This document shows positions 9,145-18,473 of a DNA stretch of 64,000 nucleotides, one piece after another. Location: assembly GCA_963665975.1 (NCBI GenBank), contig OY762508.1, positions 186,001-250,000 of the forward strand, in the 5' to 3' direction. Made by a program: the position numbers and the translations under genes. The notes beneath the pieces were generated by a model. The model searched no databases. It was not told where the DNA came from and saw only the letters and a program-made list of their open reading frames with translations. The number at the start of each line of letters is the position of its first letter. Position 1 is the stretch's first letter. This stretch comes from G963665975 sp963665975. Its GTDB lineage: Bacteria > Bacteroidota > Rhodothermia > Rhodothermales > Bin80.

Positions 9145-10065
9145 ATGATCACAGTTGACCGTACGTCTACCGTACTTGTGCATGTGCAGCTCTTGAAGCA
9201 GCTGCGCTATTCAATCGCGATTGGCCGATTCAAGATTGATGAAATCCTGCCATCTACCCGAACACTTGCAGAGCAAACCGGCGTTTCGTTTCACACCATA
9301 CGCAAGGCGTACCAACAATTGGAGCGAGAAGGCCTGGTAGAGGGCCGGCGCGGGCTCGGCTATCGCGTGGTCCAGCGTGCGCCGATAGAAATGAGCGAAC
9401 GCATGGAACAAGGCGCGTCCATCGTGGCCGACTCCTTGCAGAAACTGGTCGGCCTGGGACTTTCAGAACAGGAAATCGAATACCTGTTTCAAGAACAGTT
9501 GGATTTGGTGGCCAGCCTTCGCCAGACCACCAAGGTCGTGTTCGCGGCTCCGTACAAGGAACTGGCTTCCGTTTGCGCGCAACAGATGTCCATGGCCCTC
9601 CAGATACAGGTTCAGAGCGCCGCGTGGGATGAATTGCCGTTGCACCAGGACGCCGATCACGTCACTACACGGTTCGCCGATCTGCGCCGCGTGATGGAGC
9701 TTTTGCCGCGCGCCGATGTGATGGGTGTCGTCGTCTCGTTTACGCCATCGACCCTTGAGCACATTGCCCGCCTGCTATCGCATGAAACGCTGGGACTCGT
9801 CACACGCTACTCCGATGCCATCGAACCCCTGACAAAGGATCTGCGCACTCAGACTGGCTTTGTCGGGCAGGCCATCGCAGCTTCCATCGAATCGGGAAGC
9901 CAGCAACTGCAGTCGGTGGCGCAGCATGCCGATTTTATCGTGTACACTCCCGATTGCCAGCGCCAACTGCTTCGGATACTGTCGCCGAAACAGAAGCACG
10001 GCGCGATCACTCCTACGCTCAGCAAGGACTCCATTGAGCGCTTGCGGCAGACCGTGCCACGGTAG
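9145..10065 (+). CDS. GntR-family transcriptional regulator
   Basis: A winged helix-turn-helix of GntR type covers roughly residues 10-75. Recognisable parts are QLLKQLRYSIAIGRFKIDEILPSTR, TLAEQTGVSFHTIRKAYQQLE and the wing REGLVEGRRGLGYRV. The C-terminal 220 residues form an effector region of unassigned family. It contains repeated alpha/beta elements such as DVMGVVVSFTPSTLEHIARLL, which resemble a small periplasmic-binding-like or response domain. The open frame starts at 9073, overlapping the previous gene, but ATG at 9145 gives the canonical N-terminus. Close spacing to 8070-9086 suggests local control of that gene or pruA. Confidence 0.85.
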   Translation: MITVDRTSTVLVHVQLLKQLRYSIAIGRFKIDEILPSTRTLAEQTGVSFHTIRKAYQQLEREGLVEGRRGLGYRVVQRAPIEMSERMEQGASIVADSLQKLVGLGLSEQEIEYLFQEQLDLVASLRQTTKVVFAAPYKELASVCAQQMSMALQIQVQSAAWDELPLHQDADHVTTRFADLRRVMELLPRADVMGVVVSFTPSTLEHIARLLSHETLGLVTRYSDAIEPLTKDLRTQTGFVGQAIAASIESGSQQLQSVAQHADFIVYTPDCQRQLLRILSPKQKHGAITPTLSKDSIERLRQTVPR

Positions 10066-10092
10066 GGAAATGCTCGCAATCCGAAAGAAGGA

Positions 10093-12465
10093 TCATTTCT
10101 CCAACTGCCCGGGATACTTTACGCGGACATGATAGATACTGGAGAGTAAGGACTGAAACGTCGCCTTGATCTTGGTCAGGTCTCTGAAGGTCATCGGCGC
10201 CTCGTCAAGTTGCCCGTCGTTGATACGCGCTTCGACGATGTTATCGATGAGGGCCTGAAGATTCTCCGGTGTGGGCTCGTCCAGACTTCTGCTCGCAGAC
10301 TCGATGCTGTCAGCAAGCATCAAAATCGCTGTTTCTTTCGACTGGGGCCGTGGACCGTTATAGCGGAATGCAACCTCCTTGACAGGCGGATCTCCCTCTT
10401 CGTGATGATCCATGGCCTTGTGATAAAAGTACTCCATGCGCGTGGTCCCATGATGCATCGGTATGAACTCCATCACGCGTCTTGGCAGCCTGTGCTGTTG
10501 GCTCACCTCGAGTCCGGCCTCGATATGATTTTTGATGATCTGGGCGCTCTCATGCGGCATAAGCTGATCGTGCGGATTGGCGCCGGAGCGAAGGTTCTCG
10601 ATAAAGTGTTCCGGCTGTTCCATCTTTCCGGTATCATGGTACAGGGCGCCAACACGTGTTAGCAGCGCATTGGCCCCGATAGCCCCGGCCGCGGCCTCCG
10701 CAAGATTGGCGACCTGCAGAGAATGGTTGAATGTGCCCGGAGCGCGCAACCCAAGCTCCTTGAGAAGCGGACGATTCGTATCCGATAATTCCAGTAACGA
10801 AAGATCTGTCGTGACGTCAAAGATGCGTTCAAATACCCACAGGAGCGGGTAGGCCATGATCAGCAAGAAGGCACTGATGCTCGCCATAAGCAGACTCGAC
10901 CACAGCTGTGCGGTAGAAGTCTCCAGGAACATCCATGCGCCCCCCATGGCTACGAAATAACCCATAAACGCGAAGGCGGCGCTTAGAAACACCTGACTCC
11001 GGTTTCTGATGTCCCGCACGCTAAATACTGCCAGCGTGCCAGCAAACAGCGTGGCGAACACATAGCCAAAATTATACCCCAGAATCATACCCCCGATAAG
11101 GGCAAGTGCGAGGGTCCCGAACAATCCGACGCGAGAATCAAAAATGACCGTCATGACTACCGAAATCATGACCACCGGAACGGCAAACATCAAGTCCGCA
11201 TCTATCCGTATCGCCACGGCAAACAAGCCGATAATACCTGCGCACAAGAGCGCCATCAAAAGCAGCTTTGCATTGTCGTCAAAAATTCTGCGGCGAGCCA
11301 TGAACAAGTACAGGAAGAAAATTGCAAATGTGCTCACCGCCAAGATTATCCGCCCAAAAGTTCTTTTCCACGGCAGGGGCGAGGAAACCTGGCCATGGCG
11401 CTCAATTTCGTAGGAAAGAAGCGTTTGCTTCACCACCGGAGTTACGATTTCTCCTTCGCGTACGATTGTCTCCCCTGCCGGCACCCTCCCTCGTGTAGGT
11501 GAAATCCTGCGCTCTGCATTCTGCCACTGACGCACGGTGGCTCCGCGATCATATTGGAGTGATGGATAAAAAATGGCCTGTGCGAACTTTGTTGGAATGT
11601 TGCCGAGGTCCAGCTCATTCTCGAGTGTCCGCTCAAGATCACTCTGGACAGCCTCGAAGACTTCGTTAAGTCCGAAAAGATCAAACTTGCGAAACGTCTC
11701 TACCGTGCTCGCCGAAATATCTCGCACTCGGATATCAGACGTGTGCACACTGTCATGCGGAATGCTTAGAACCCCACGGATATTCAATTCTGCACTGATG
11801 CGTAACACGTCATCCAGGATGACCTCGTACAACGGGCGGCCCGTTGGCAACTCCCGCGAGCGCCCTGGCAGATCTGGGCTGCGCACAACGTAGTCTATTC
11901 CAAGCCACTGCCATTGGGCATCGGTAAGCTTTATGTGCGCACTCCGCTTCAACTCTACGTACCGCAGCGAGTCTTCGTGCGCGTTGCGACGGAAATCTGC
12001 CAACTGGGCAGAATCATTGCTGGCCGCTGCAACACTTCCCATGATGACGTTGTAGCGAAAATCCTTGTAGGCATTAAAGATGTTGTCAAGCTGCCCCGCC
12101 ACTGTTTCATGATTATCCTGCATGCGCTCGAGCGCATTCGGGACCTTATTGAAGATGGGTTCTGTGGTGAAGCGGATACGATTGCGCTCCATCTGAAGCG
12201 AATCGTCAGACTTGTACACCGGAAAGTCGAACGGAGCAACAAGAGTTTCTCGCTGCCACGAGTCACCGACCTCCACTGTGCTGGCGTAGTGTTGGCCACG
12301 CTGAAAGGCCAACACGGTAATCGTGCAAATGGCCAGCAGTATGCACACTTTGCCGGCAGCGTTGCGATTGCGACCCTCCCTCGACGCCTCCATCCCCTTC
12401 TTCAGACTGTAATCCGCATCGTGGGGCCGGCGAACACTCCTAAACACCTTGCTCATAAAACTCAT
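10093..12465 (-). CDS. pgpH: 7TM-HD (PgpH-type) cyclic di-AMP phosphodiesterase
   Basis: This inner-membrane enzyme is predicted to hydrolyse cyclic dinucleotides, c-di-AMP in characterised PgpH proteins. Order of parts in 790 residues: one TM helix near 39-55, a large 7TMR-HDED extracytoplasmic domain at about 60-350, a seven-helix 7TMR-HD membrane block at about 368-545, and a cytosolic HD domain at about 570-740. Metal ligands are visible: His581 (NHSLQVANLAE), His610-Asp611 (LYHDTGKMEQP), His671/His672 (MHHGT) and Asp719 (LADSIESASR). It lies 35 bases after the SSS transporter on the same strand, so it may be co-transcribed with the mannan-disaccharide operon. Confidence 0.9.
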   Translation of the reverse strand: MSFMSKVFRSVRRPHDADYSLKKGMEASREGRNRNAAGKVCILLAICTITVLAFQRGQHYASTVEVGDSWQRETLVAPFDFPVYKSDDSLQMERNRIRFTTEPIFNKVPNALERMQDNHETVAGQLDNIFNAYKDFRYNVIMGSVAAASNDSAQLADFRRNAHEDSLRYVELKRSAHIKLTDAQWQWLGIDYVVRSPDLPGRSRELPTGRPLYEVILDDVLRISAELNIRGVLSIPHDSVHTSDIRVRDISASTVETFRKFDLFGLNEVFEAVQSDLERTLENELDLGNIPTKFAQAIFYPSLQYDRGATVRQWQNAERRISPTRGRVPAGETIVREGEIVTPVVKQTLLSYEIERHGQVSSPLPWKRTFGRIILAVSTFAIFFLYLFMARRRIFDDNAKLLLMALLCAGIIGLFAVAIRIDADLMFAVPVVMISVVMTVIFDSRVGLFGTLALALIGGMILGYNFGYVFATLFAGTLAVFSVRDIRNRSQVFLSAAFAFMGYFVAMGGAWMFLETSTAQLWSSLLMASISAFLLIMAYPLLWVFERIFDVTTDLSLLELSDTNRPLLKELGLRAPGTFNHSLQVANLAEAAAGAIGANALLTRVGALYHDTGKMEQPEHFIENLRSGANPHDQLMPHESAQIIKNHIEAGLEVSQQHRLPRRVMEFIPMHHGTTRMEYFYHKAMDHHEEGDPPVKEVAFRYNGPRPQSKETAILMLADSIESASRSLDEPTPENLQALIDNIVEARINDGQLDEAPMTFRDLTKIKATFQSLLSSIYHVRVKYPGQLEK

Positions 12466-12500
12466 AGCAGCCCGTATTCAATTCCTGGGCATATTCGAAC

Positions 12501-14087
12501 TCATCGCGTCAAGCCTTCTCCCGTAGCATGCCGCAACCCGACATCTCTATGTCGGAAACGGAGCAATGATCCAACGGCCAATGTTACGACCGTCCCAATC
12601 ACTGTATACCATGGCCAACCGATGGACTGAAGGCCGCGTGCAGTGACAGTTTCGGCATCCGGGCCTAACACGAAGACCCACCCTTCCTGTGGACTGTACC
12701 ACAGACCGAAGACGATCAGTACCATTACCGCCACAGAAACAAGCAATGCCAACACAGCATCCATTTCTCGTGCGCGCTTGTTCCACAGCCCTAGCAAGAA
12801 CACGCCGAGCAAGCCACCATAGGTGAACGACGCTATGGCAAGCCCGAGTTCCACGACCGGGTTGGTGGTATCCCGGAACAGGCTCGCGAACAGCACAAAT
12901 ACGACAGCCCAAAATAAGGTAAAGCCTCGGGATATGGAAAGGGCCTTGCGCGGTTCAAGCGTTGTCTTTCGAATGCGTTCGTACAGGTCCATCATGGTTG
13001 ACGACGCGAGAGAATTCAGCGAAGACGACAGTGTGCTCATCGCTGCAGCGATAATGCCCGCCAATACCAGACCTGAGACGCCAGGCGGCAATCCCTCAAT
13101 AATGAATTTGGGAAACAACTCATCGGCCCTGGACAGCCCCAGTGCCTCCGGAGCAACTCCACCGTAATAGGTCCAAAGAAGCAATCCTACGAAAAGGAAT
13201 AGCGCGAACTGCGCGGCTACGATCACGCTACTGCCAATCAATGCCTTTTGACCGTCAGCCAGACTGCGACAGGTCAACAGGCGTTGCACGATGATCTGAT
13301 CCGTACCGTGTGACGCCATGGAGAAGATCGTTCCGCCAACAACAGCCGAAAGGAAGACGTAGGGTTGGGTCACCATCTCTGAGAGCGACAGCCCCCACCC
13401 CAAATCGAGGATCGCCGTCTTTCCCTGCACAGCAGCGGCGGTCCACCAACCCGCCGACGCCGATTGCATGAGGACGACCAACGCAAGCACGCCGCCGCCC
13501 ACGTATAGCATCATCTGCACGACATCCATCCATACTACGGCCCGAATCCCTCCAATCAGAGTATAGACTACAGTAATGACGCCTAGGACGAGGATGATTT
13601 GGAAATACGTGACCGGATTGTCGAACAGGGTCAATCCGGCCAGGTCGGCAACGACCTTAATTGGGATAGCCGTGGCGAATAGCCTTACACCGTCAGCGAG
13701 CAACCGTGTCGTGAGAAACGTGATAGAGGCCACACCCCGCATGCGGTTGCCGAAACGGGCCCCGAGAAATGCATAGGCGGTAACCAGGCTTCCCCTAAAG
13801 TATCGCGGGAGCAACAGAATGCTAACCAGCGTCCGCCCAGCAAAATAACCCAGAGTCAGCTGTAGAAACGTCATCGTGCCACCGTAGGCCACGGCGGGCA
13901 CGCTTATGACTGTGAGCGTGCTGGTTTCGGTGGCAACTACCGAGAAACACACGGCCCACCACGGCAAATCCCGGCCCCCAAGAAAATAGTCCGTCGTGTT
14001 TTTCTGGCGCCCACCCATGAAAATCCCCAGGGCTGCAACGCACAGGAGATACAGGACGATGACGACGTAATCCAGTGTGGCGAGCAT
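12501..14087 (-). CDS. Sodium:solute symporter (SSS family)
   Basis: A sodium-coupled uptake permease of about 528 residues with roughly 13-14 hydrophobic helices. The family N-terminus is clear (TTDYFLGGRDLPWWAVCFS, ETSTLTVISVPAVAYGG), as is ASHGTDQIIVQRLLTCRS in the middle. ATG at 14087 (MLATLDYVVIVLYLL) is chosen because the frame upstream to 14183 adds a non-membrane stretch unlike the family. It follows the sugar porter gene (14217-15602) and AGE epimerase on the same strand, and precedes pgpH by 35 bases. Context suggests a sugar or sialic-acid-like substrate, but SSS specificity cannot be read from these motifs. Confidence 0.9.
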   Translation of the reverse strand: MLATLDYVVIVLYLLCVAALGIFMGGRQKNTTDYFLGGRDLPWWAVCFSVVATETSTLTVISVPAVAYGGTMTFLQLTLGYFAGRTLVSILLLPRYFRGSLVTAYAFLGARFGNRMRGVASITFLTTRLLADGVRLFATAIPIKVVADLAGLTLFDNPVTYFQIILVLGVITVVYTLIGGIRAVVWMDVVQMMLYVGGGVLALVVLMQSASAGWWTAAAVQGKTAILDLGWGLSLSEMVTQPYVFLSAVVGGTIFSMASHGTDQIIVQRLLTCRSLADGQKALIGSSVIVAAQFALFLFVGLLLWTYYGGVAPEALGLSRADELFPKFIIEGLPPGVSGLVLAGIIAAAMSTLSSSLNSLASSTMMDLYERIRKTTLEPRKALSISRGFTLFWAVVFVLFASLFRDTTNPVVELGLAIASFTYGGLLGVFLLGLWNKRAREMDAVLALLVSVAVMVLIVFGLWYSPQEGWVFVLGPDAETVTARGLQSIGWPWYTVIGTVVTLAVGSLLRFRHRDVGLRHATGEGLTR

Positions 14088-14216
14088 GAGCAGAGACCTG
14101 GACAAGCGGTTGGGCTGCAGAAGATACGTCTGTACACGCGGATAAATATGTGCCTGTGGTGACGCACCAGGACGCCAGTCCAAGGCGACCTATCAATCCT
14201 CCCAGGCAGGGAACCG

Positions 14217-15602
14217 CTAGGTGCCTCCCAGCGCGTCAGAGGAAGTGATGCCGAGTCTCTCCTCCATTTCCTCTAGTGGAATCCCCTTGGTCTCGGGCAT
14301 CACGGTGAGCACCCAGATCAGTTGCCCCACCATACACAGGGCATAGAACGCAAAAATGTGCGCACCCGAGAATTCCGCCAACATCGGAAATGTTAGCGAT
14401 ACCACGGCCGCCATGATCCAATGCACGAAGCTTCCGAGGGCCTGCCCTCGTGCGCGCACGGCATTGGGGAATACTTCTCCGATGAACACCCAAATCACGG
14501 CCCCTTGACCGAACGCGTGAGACGCAATAAAAACGATCAGGCTCACAAGGATGATGGGCCCGGTCATGTCCGTATAGAATGCGACCGCTGTCGCGCTCAG
14601 GCTTAGGATATAACCGATCGACCCTACGATCATGAGCTTTCTCCGGCCAAAATGATCGATCACGGCCAATGCAGCAATGGTAACGATTAAATTCGTGCCA
14701 CCAATGATCACGGACTGCAATAGTGCTGAGGTACCGGATGCGCCGGCCATTTCGAAAATCCTACGTGTATAGTAGATGAGCGCGTTGATGCCCGAAAGCT
14801 GGTTAAATCCTGCAATCGCAATGGCCAACAGGATCGGTGTCAGGTATTTCTTCTGGAATAACCGCTCCTTCAGGTTACGACCGGCATCCCGCAAGGAGTC
14901 TTTGATGGCCTCGAGCTCGTCGGAGACCGACCCGGAGTCTGTGCCGACAAGCTCCAATACGTCCGCCGCTTCTTCGTGACGCGATTGTGCGACCAGCCAG
15001 CGAGGGCTGCGCGGGTTCGTAAACAGCAGTACCGTAAAGAGGAGCGCTGGTATTGCTTCGACACCGAACATCCAGCGCCACTCTGCGGCCCCCAAATCGA
15101 ACCCGGCAATGATGTAGTTCGACAAGTAGGCCAGAAGGATGCCAAACACGATATTCAACTGCACGACAGCGACAAGGCGACCGCGATACCTGGCTGGCGA
15201 GATTTCTGCGACATAGAGGGGTGCCATCACGGACGCACCACCGACACCTAACCCTCCGATGAACCGGAAGACAATAAACGACGTCATATCCCAGGCAATC
15301 GCACTGCCAACTGCTGAGACGAAGTACAACACTCCCATCCACATCAACATCGGCCGACGACCGTATTGATCCGCAGGTTTGGCGAAGACAAATGATCCTA
15401 CAATCGTTCCGACCAGCGCACTGGCCACCAGCACGCCATGCCAGAAGGCATTACTGCCCATGACATTGCTGAGCAGCGTGTACTGCGGGTCATATAGTTC
15501 GCGCAGCATGCCCTCGGCTCCGGAGATTACCGCGGTGTCAAAGCCAAACAACAGACCACCGAGTGCGGCCACGATGGATCCTGCCAATAGATGTCGTGTC
15601 AT
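14217..15602 (-). CDS. MFS sugar porter, candidate mannobiose/disaccharide transporter
   Basis: A 12-helix major-facilitator sugar:proton symporter of 461 residues. Sugar-porter signatures are present: GGLLFGFDTAVISGAEG in helix 1, DQYGRRPML after helix 2, RFIGGLGVGGASVMAPLYV, NPRSPRWL in the central loop, FNQLSGINALIYYT in helix 7, and PETKGIPLEEMEERL at the C-terminus. It lies 30 bases downstream of an AGE-family epimerase gene. In the characterised Bacteroides mannan pathway, a sugar porter imports mannobiose for an AGE epimerase and a GH130 phosphorylase. The same gene set here supports that role by inference. Confidence 0.92.
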   Translation of the reverse strand: MTRHLLAGSIVAALGGLLFGFDTAVISGAEGMLRELYDPQYTLLSNVMGSNAFWHGVLVASALVGTIVGSFVFAKPADQYGRRPMLMWMGVLYFVSAVGSAIAWDMTSFIVFRFIGGLGVGGASVMAPLYVAEISPARYRGRLVAVVQLNIVFGILLAYLSNYIIAGFDLGAAEWRWMFGVEAIPALLFTVLLFTNPRSPRWLVAQSRHEEAADVLELVGTDSGSVSDELEAIKDSLRDAGRNLKERLFQKKYLTPILLAIAIAGFNQLSGINALIYYTRRIFEMAGASGTSALLQSVIIGGTNLIVTIAALAVIDHFGRRKLMIVGSIGYILSLSATAVAFYTDMTGPIILVSLIVFIASHAFGQGAVIWVFIGEVFPNAVRARGQALGSFVHWIMAAVVSLTFPMLAEFSGAHIFAFYALCMVGQLIWVLTVMPETKGIPLEEMEERLGITSSDALGGT

Positions 15603-15632
15603 GGGTTGACAGATTAGGTAACGTGATATAGG

Positions 15633-16922
15633 CTATTGATCGTCCTGCCAGCGCAATCTTCGGATACATCGCATTAGCGACCGAGCCGTGTGGTAGGAGC
15701 TCTTCCAGAGATTTCCTTTCGGTCTTGTTCGTTGCTCGGGCTCCTTATCCAAGCCTCCCCAGTACCACCCGCCGTGCTCTTCATCGATGAGATAGGTCTT
15801 TGCATATTGCCAAAGCGCCTCAAAGTACGATGCATACCGGGGAGAGAATCGGTCCGCCATGATGAGCAGGGTGTTCAGCCCCTCGGCCTGCGCCCACCAC
15901 ACCTTGGTGTCGGTGATAATGCGTGGAGCATCGCTTCCCGGAAAATAGAACCCTCGGTCGAAGAAGCCACCCTCCTTTCGATCCCACCCGAAGGCGAGGC
16001 CGTGGTCCACCATCCCTTGCGCAATGCGCGTGGTGTCAGGATCCCCGCCTGGGTGCACCAGGCGAGCTGCATCCAGCAGGAGAAATGCGGTTTCCACGTC
16101 ATGGCCAAAGGAGACATGGTCTAGTAGGTAATCCGCTTCTTCGGGAACTCCCTTCAAGGACACGGGCGTCCAGTCTGCCTCGAAGAACAGCTTCAGGTAG
16201 CCCGCCGGCGTCACCATGATGTCCCGAATGAGAAGCATGAGCTCGGACAGGCGCGTACGCACAAGAGCGTCTGGCCATACGGCATACAATTCCGCCAGGG
16301 CCTCCAGGAGATGAATGCTGCTGTTTTGATCCTTCGGAGGCACAGACCCGAAGCCTTCCCGCATCGGCTTGCCGCTCCGTTCCAGATACTGGAAATAGCC
16401 TCCCTGCACGGCGTCATGGCTACCCCGCTCCAGATAGTGCAACGCATCCTGCGCCAGTTGCAATGCACTTGGATCTTTCGACGCCCCGTAGTAGGCGGCA
16501 AGGCCAAAGATTCCAAACGCGTTCCCGTAGGCGGTCTTGAGTAGCCATCCATCATCGCTACCGGTCATCAGCGTACCATCTCGCCGCACCTGAGCATGAA
16601 ACCCTCCGTACGCATCGTCCCAGAAGACCTCTTGCAGGTACCGGAATCCGTGCGTGGCCGCGGCGAGATAGTCGGTCCGCTCCGGATACAGCATAGCGGC
16701 TTTCGACAGTGTCCATACATGGCGTGCCTGCGACACGATCATCTTCTGCTGGACACCACGTGGTTCCCAACAGTATGAAAGGTCCGTCAGAAATCCTCCG
16801 TAGTCGTAGTCGATCGCCCTTGGATACCATGCTTCCAGCGTATGCACGCGTAACGCGTGCTCCATCTCCGTGGCTAATGCTCTCCGCCGCTCGTCTGGTA
16901 ATGATCGCTGACTATAGGTCAC
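15633..16922 (-). CDS. AGE-family 2-epimerase, likely mannobiose/cellobiose 2-epimerase
   Basis: A 429-residue (alpha/alpha)6-barrel enzyme that inverts C2 of the reducing sugar. Family features include the N-terminal helix with AWYPRAIDYDYGGFLTDL, then QARHVWTLSKAA, the segment DDGWLLKTAYGNAFGIFGL, and the probable catalytic His region DHVSFGHDVETAFLLLDA. The C-terminal EEHGGWYWGGLDKE follows. The pairing with a GH130 phosphorylase favours 4-O-beta-mannobiose 2-epimerase (mannobiose to mannosyl-glucose) over N-acylglucosamine 2-epimerase; that choice is inference from context. Translation begins at GTG 16922, giving MTYSQRS. It heads an operon of epimerase, sugar porter and SSS transporter. 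Confidence 0.85.
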   Translation of the reverse strand: MTYSQRSLPDERRRALATEMEHALRVHTLEAWYPRAIDYDYGGFLTDLSYCWEPRGVQQKMIVSQARHVWTLSKAAMLYPERTDYLAAATHGFRYLQEVFWDDAYGGFHAQVRRDGTLMTGSDDGWLLKTAYGNAFGIFGLAAYYGASKDPSALQLAQDALHYLERGSHDAVQGGYFQYLERSGKPMREGFGSVPPKDQNSSIHLLEALAELYAVWPDALVRTRLSELMLLIRDIMVTPAGYLKLFFEADWTPVSLKGVPEEADYLLDHVSFGHDVETAFLLLDAARLVHPGGDPDTTRIAQGMVDHGLAFGWDRKEGGFFDRGFYFPGSDAPRIITDTKVWWAQAEGLNTLLIMADRFSPRYASYFEALWQYAKTYLIDEEHGGWYWGGLDKEPEQRTRPKGNLWKSSYHTARSLMRCIRRLRWQDDQ

Positions 16923-17171
16923 AATCGTTTGTACCTGGACATCATGCGCGTGCCGTCGCTGACTTAAACACCGGCAATGATGATACGGTCAGAGCAACGC
17001 ATGCATGGCAACCTTCCGCTCTACATTCGTTTAGGAAACGCTTCCAAAATGAATGTAAGTGCAGAATTCGGCATTGTGAATCGTAAGTTAAAATCGGTCT
17101 TCACGCCACAAATCCCGCGATTGCTATTCAAGAAACGTTACCACTTCGGTTCCAGTCGTTAGAACAGTGCA
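16923..17171. promoter_or_regulatory. Divergent promoter region between epimerase operon and GH130
   Basis: This 249-base spacer lies between two divergently transcribed genes of one predicted pathway. It holds a strong LacI-type dyad near its centre (17034-17045) and a weaker related site, AGAAACGTTACC, at 17131-17142 close to the GH130 start. No gene is supported in it. One repressor could control both directions from here. Confidence 0.6.
17034..17045. promoter_or_regulatory. LacI-family operator dyad
   Basis: GGAAACGCTTCC pairs at five of six positions about a central CG, the classic LacI/GalR operator form. A LacI-family gene is encoded about 1.4 kb away, just beyond GH130, which makes it the natural ligand-responsive regulator for this site. 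Confidence 0.6.
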
Positions 17172-18446
17172 ATGGTGGGTGAGAATTCCCCAAGCTGTTT
17201 CAAGCAGAAACTGTCTCTGCTGGTGGAACAGCACGAAGGATTACTGGCGCGCCGCAATGAGGTTAGCGTCGTCTGGTACAATGGTCTCCTGGATCGGTAC
17301 CGGTACCCCGTGCTGACCCGGCAACATACTCCGCTTTTGTGGCGCTACGATTTAAATGAAGTGACCAATCCGTATCTCATGGAGCGGCTTGGGGTGAACG
17401 CCGTCTTTAATCCTGGGGCCATCCTTTTGGGCAACACGGTCTATTTGGTGTGCCGCGTCGAAGGCGTGGATCGCAAGTCCTTTTTTGCGGTCGCTGAAAG
17501 TGAGACGGGAATCGACGGATTTCGGTTCTGGTCACATCCGTTGGAAATTCCGAACGGGGACGCTTCGGAAACCAACCTGTACGACATGCGCCTTGTCCAG
17601 CATGAAGATGGATGGATCTACGGAATATTTTGTACAGAGTCCCATGACTCGAGCGCCACGGATGGATTGGCGGCCGTAGCCCAGTGCGGCATTGCGCGCA
17701 CGCGTGATCTACGCGACTGGGAACGCCTTCCTAATCTGCAAACGCGATCGCCCCAGCAACGCAACGTAGTCCTGCATCCCCGCTTTGTCGATGGCAAGTA
17801 TGCTTTTTATACCCGCCCACAAGACAACTTTATTCAACTTGGCAACCAAATTGGTATCGGCTGGGGATACTGCGCTGCTATCGAGAACCCCGTGCTGGAA
17901 GACGAACGCGTGGTGGAATCTGTGGCCTACCACACGGTTAAGGAGTTGAAGAATGGTGCGGGCCCGAAACCCATCGAAACGAAAGCGGGATGGCTTCATA
18001 TTGCGCACGGGGTCCGTGGCACGGCATCCGGTCTCCGCTATGTATTGTATGCCTTTCTGTGCGATCTCGAGCAGCCATTCCGGGTCACGCATCGGCCGGG
18101 CGGCTATCTGATGGCGCCATGGGGATCGGAACGTGTTGGCGATGTTTCCAACGTATTATTCTGCAATGGCGCCATTGCACGGCCCGACGGAACGTTACTG
18201 GTCTATTACGCCTCCTCTGACACGCGCATCCATGTGGCGGCGACGACCATTGACCAGTTGCTGGATTACGTTCTCCACACGCCTGAGGATGGCGGCACTA
18301 GTCATGCCTCGGTGAAAGAGCGCCGACGTCTCATTGATCAGAACATGGACTACGCGAGGATGGCTCGAAGTGAGCTTCTAGACCGCGTGATCAGCCATGT
18401 TACCCCCGGAAACCTTGATCAGGATCACACCGCCGTTCCCTCCTGA
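17172..18446 (+). CDS. Glycoside hydrolase family 130 phosphorylase, likely 4-O-beta-mannosyl-glucose phosphorylase
   Basis: A 424-residue five-bladed propeller enzyme predicted to phosphorolyse beta-1,4-mannosyl-glucose to mannose-1-phosphate and glucose. GH130_1-type motifs are clear: VNAVFNPGAILL, LVCRVEGVDRKSFFAVAES, the catalytic acid Asp138 in ETNLYDMRLVQHEDGWIYG, and RPQDNFIQLGNQIGIGWGYC. The C-terminal GAIARPDGTLLVYYASSDTR is also present. It is divergent from the AGE epimerase whose product would be its substrate. It converges on a lacI-type gene 27 bases beyond its stop. Other GH130 members act on longer mannosides; neighbouring genes make the disaccharide enzyme the best guess. Confidence 0.88.
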   Translation: MVGENSPSCFKQKLSLLVEQHEGLLARRNEVSVVWYNGLLDRYRYPVLTRQHTPLLWRYDLNEVTNPYLMERLGVNAVFNPGAILLGNTVYLVCRVEGVDRKSFFAVAESETGIDGFRFWSHPLEIPNGDASETNLYDMRLVQHEDGWIYGIFCTESHDSSATDGLAAVAQCGIARTRDLRDWERLPNLQTRSPQQRNVVLHPRFVDGKYAFYTRPQDNFIQLGNQIGIGWGYCAAIENPVLEDERVVESVAYHTVKELKNGAGPKPIETKAGWLHIAHGVRGTASGLRYVLYAFLCDLEQPFRVTHRPGGYLMAPWGSERVGDVSNVLFCNGAIARPDGTLLVYYASSDTRIHVAATTIDQLLDYVLHTPEDGGTSHASVKERRRLIDQNMDYARMARSELLDRVISHVTPGNLDQDHTAVPS

Positions 18447-18473
18447 TCGGATAACAGGCCGCAAGAGTTTTGC

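Noticed and set aside
11914..12630. 238-residue plus-strand open frame
   Set aside because: Antisense to the N-terminal part of the 7TM-HD phosphodiesterase and spanning its boundary with the transporter; no domain seen.
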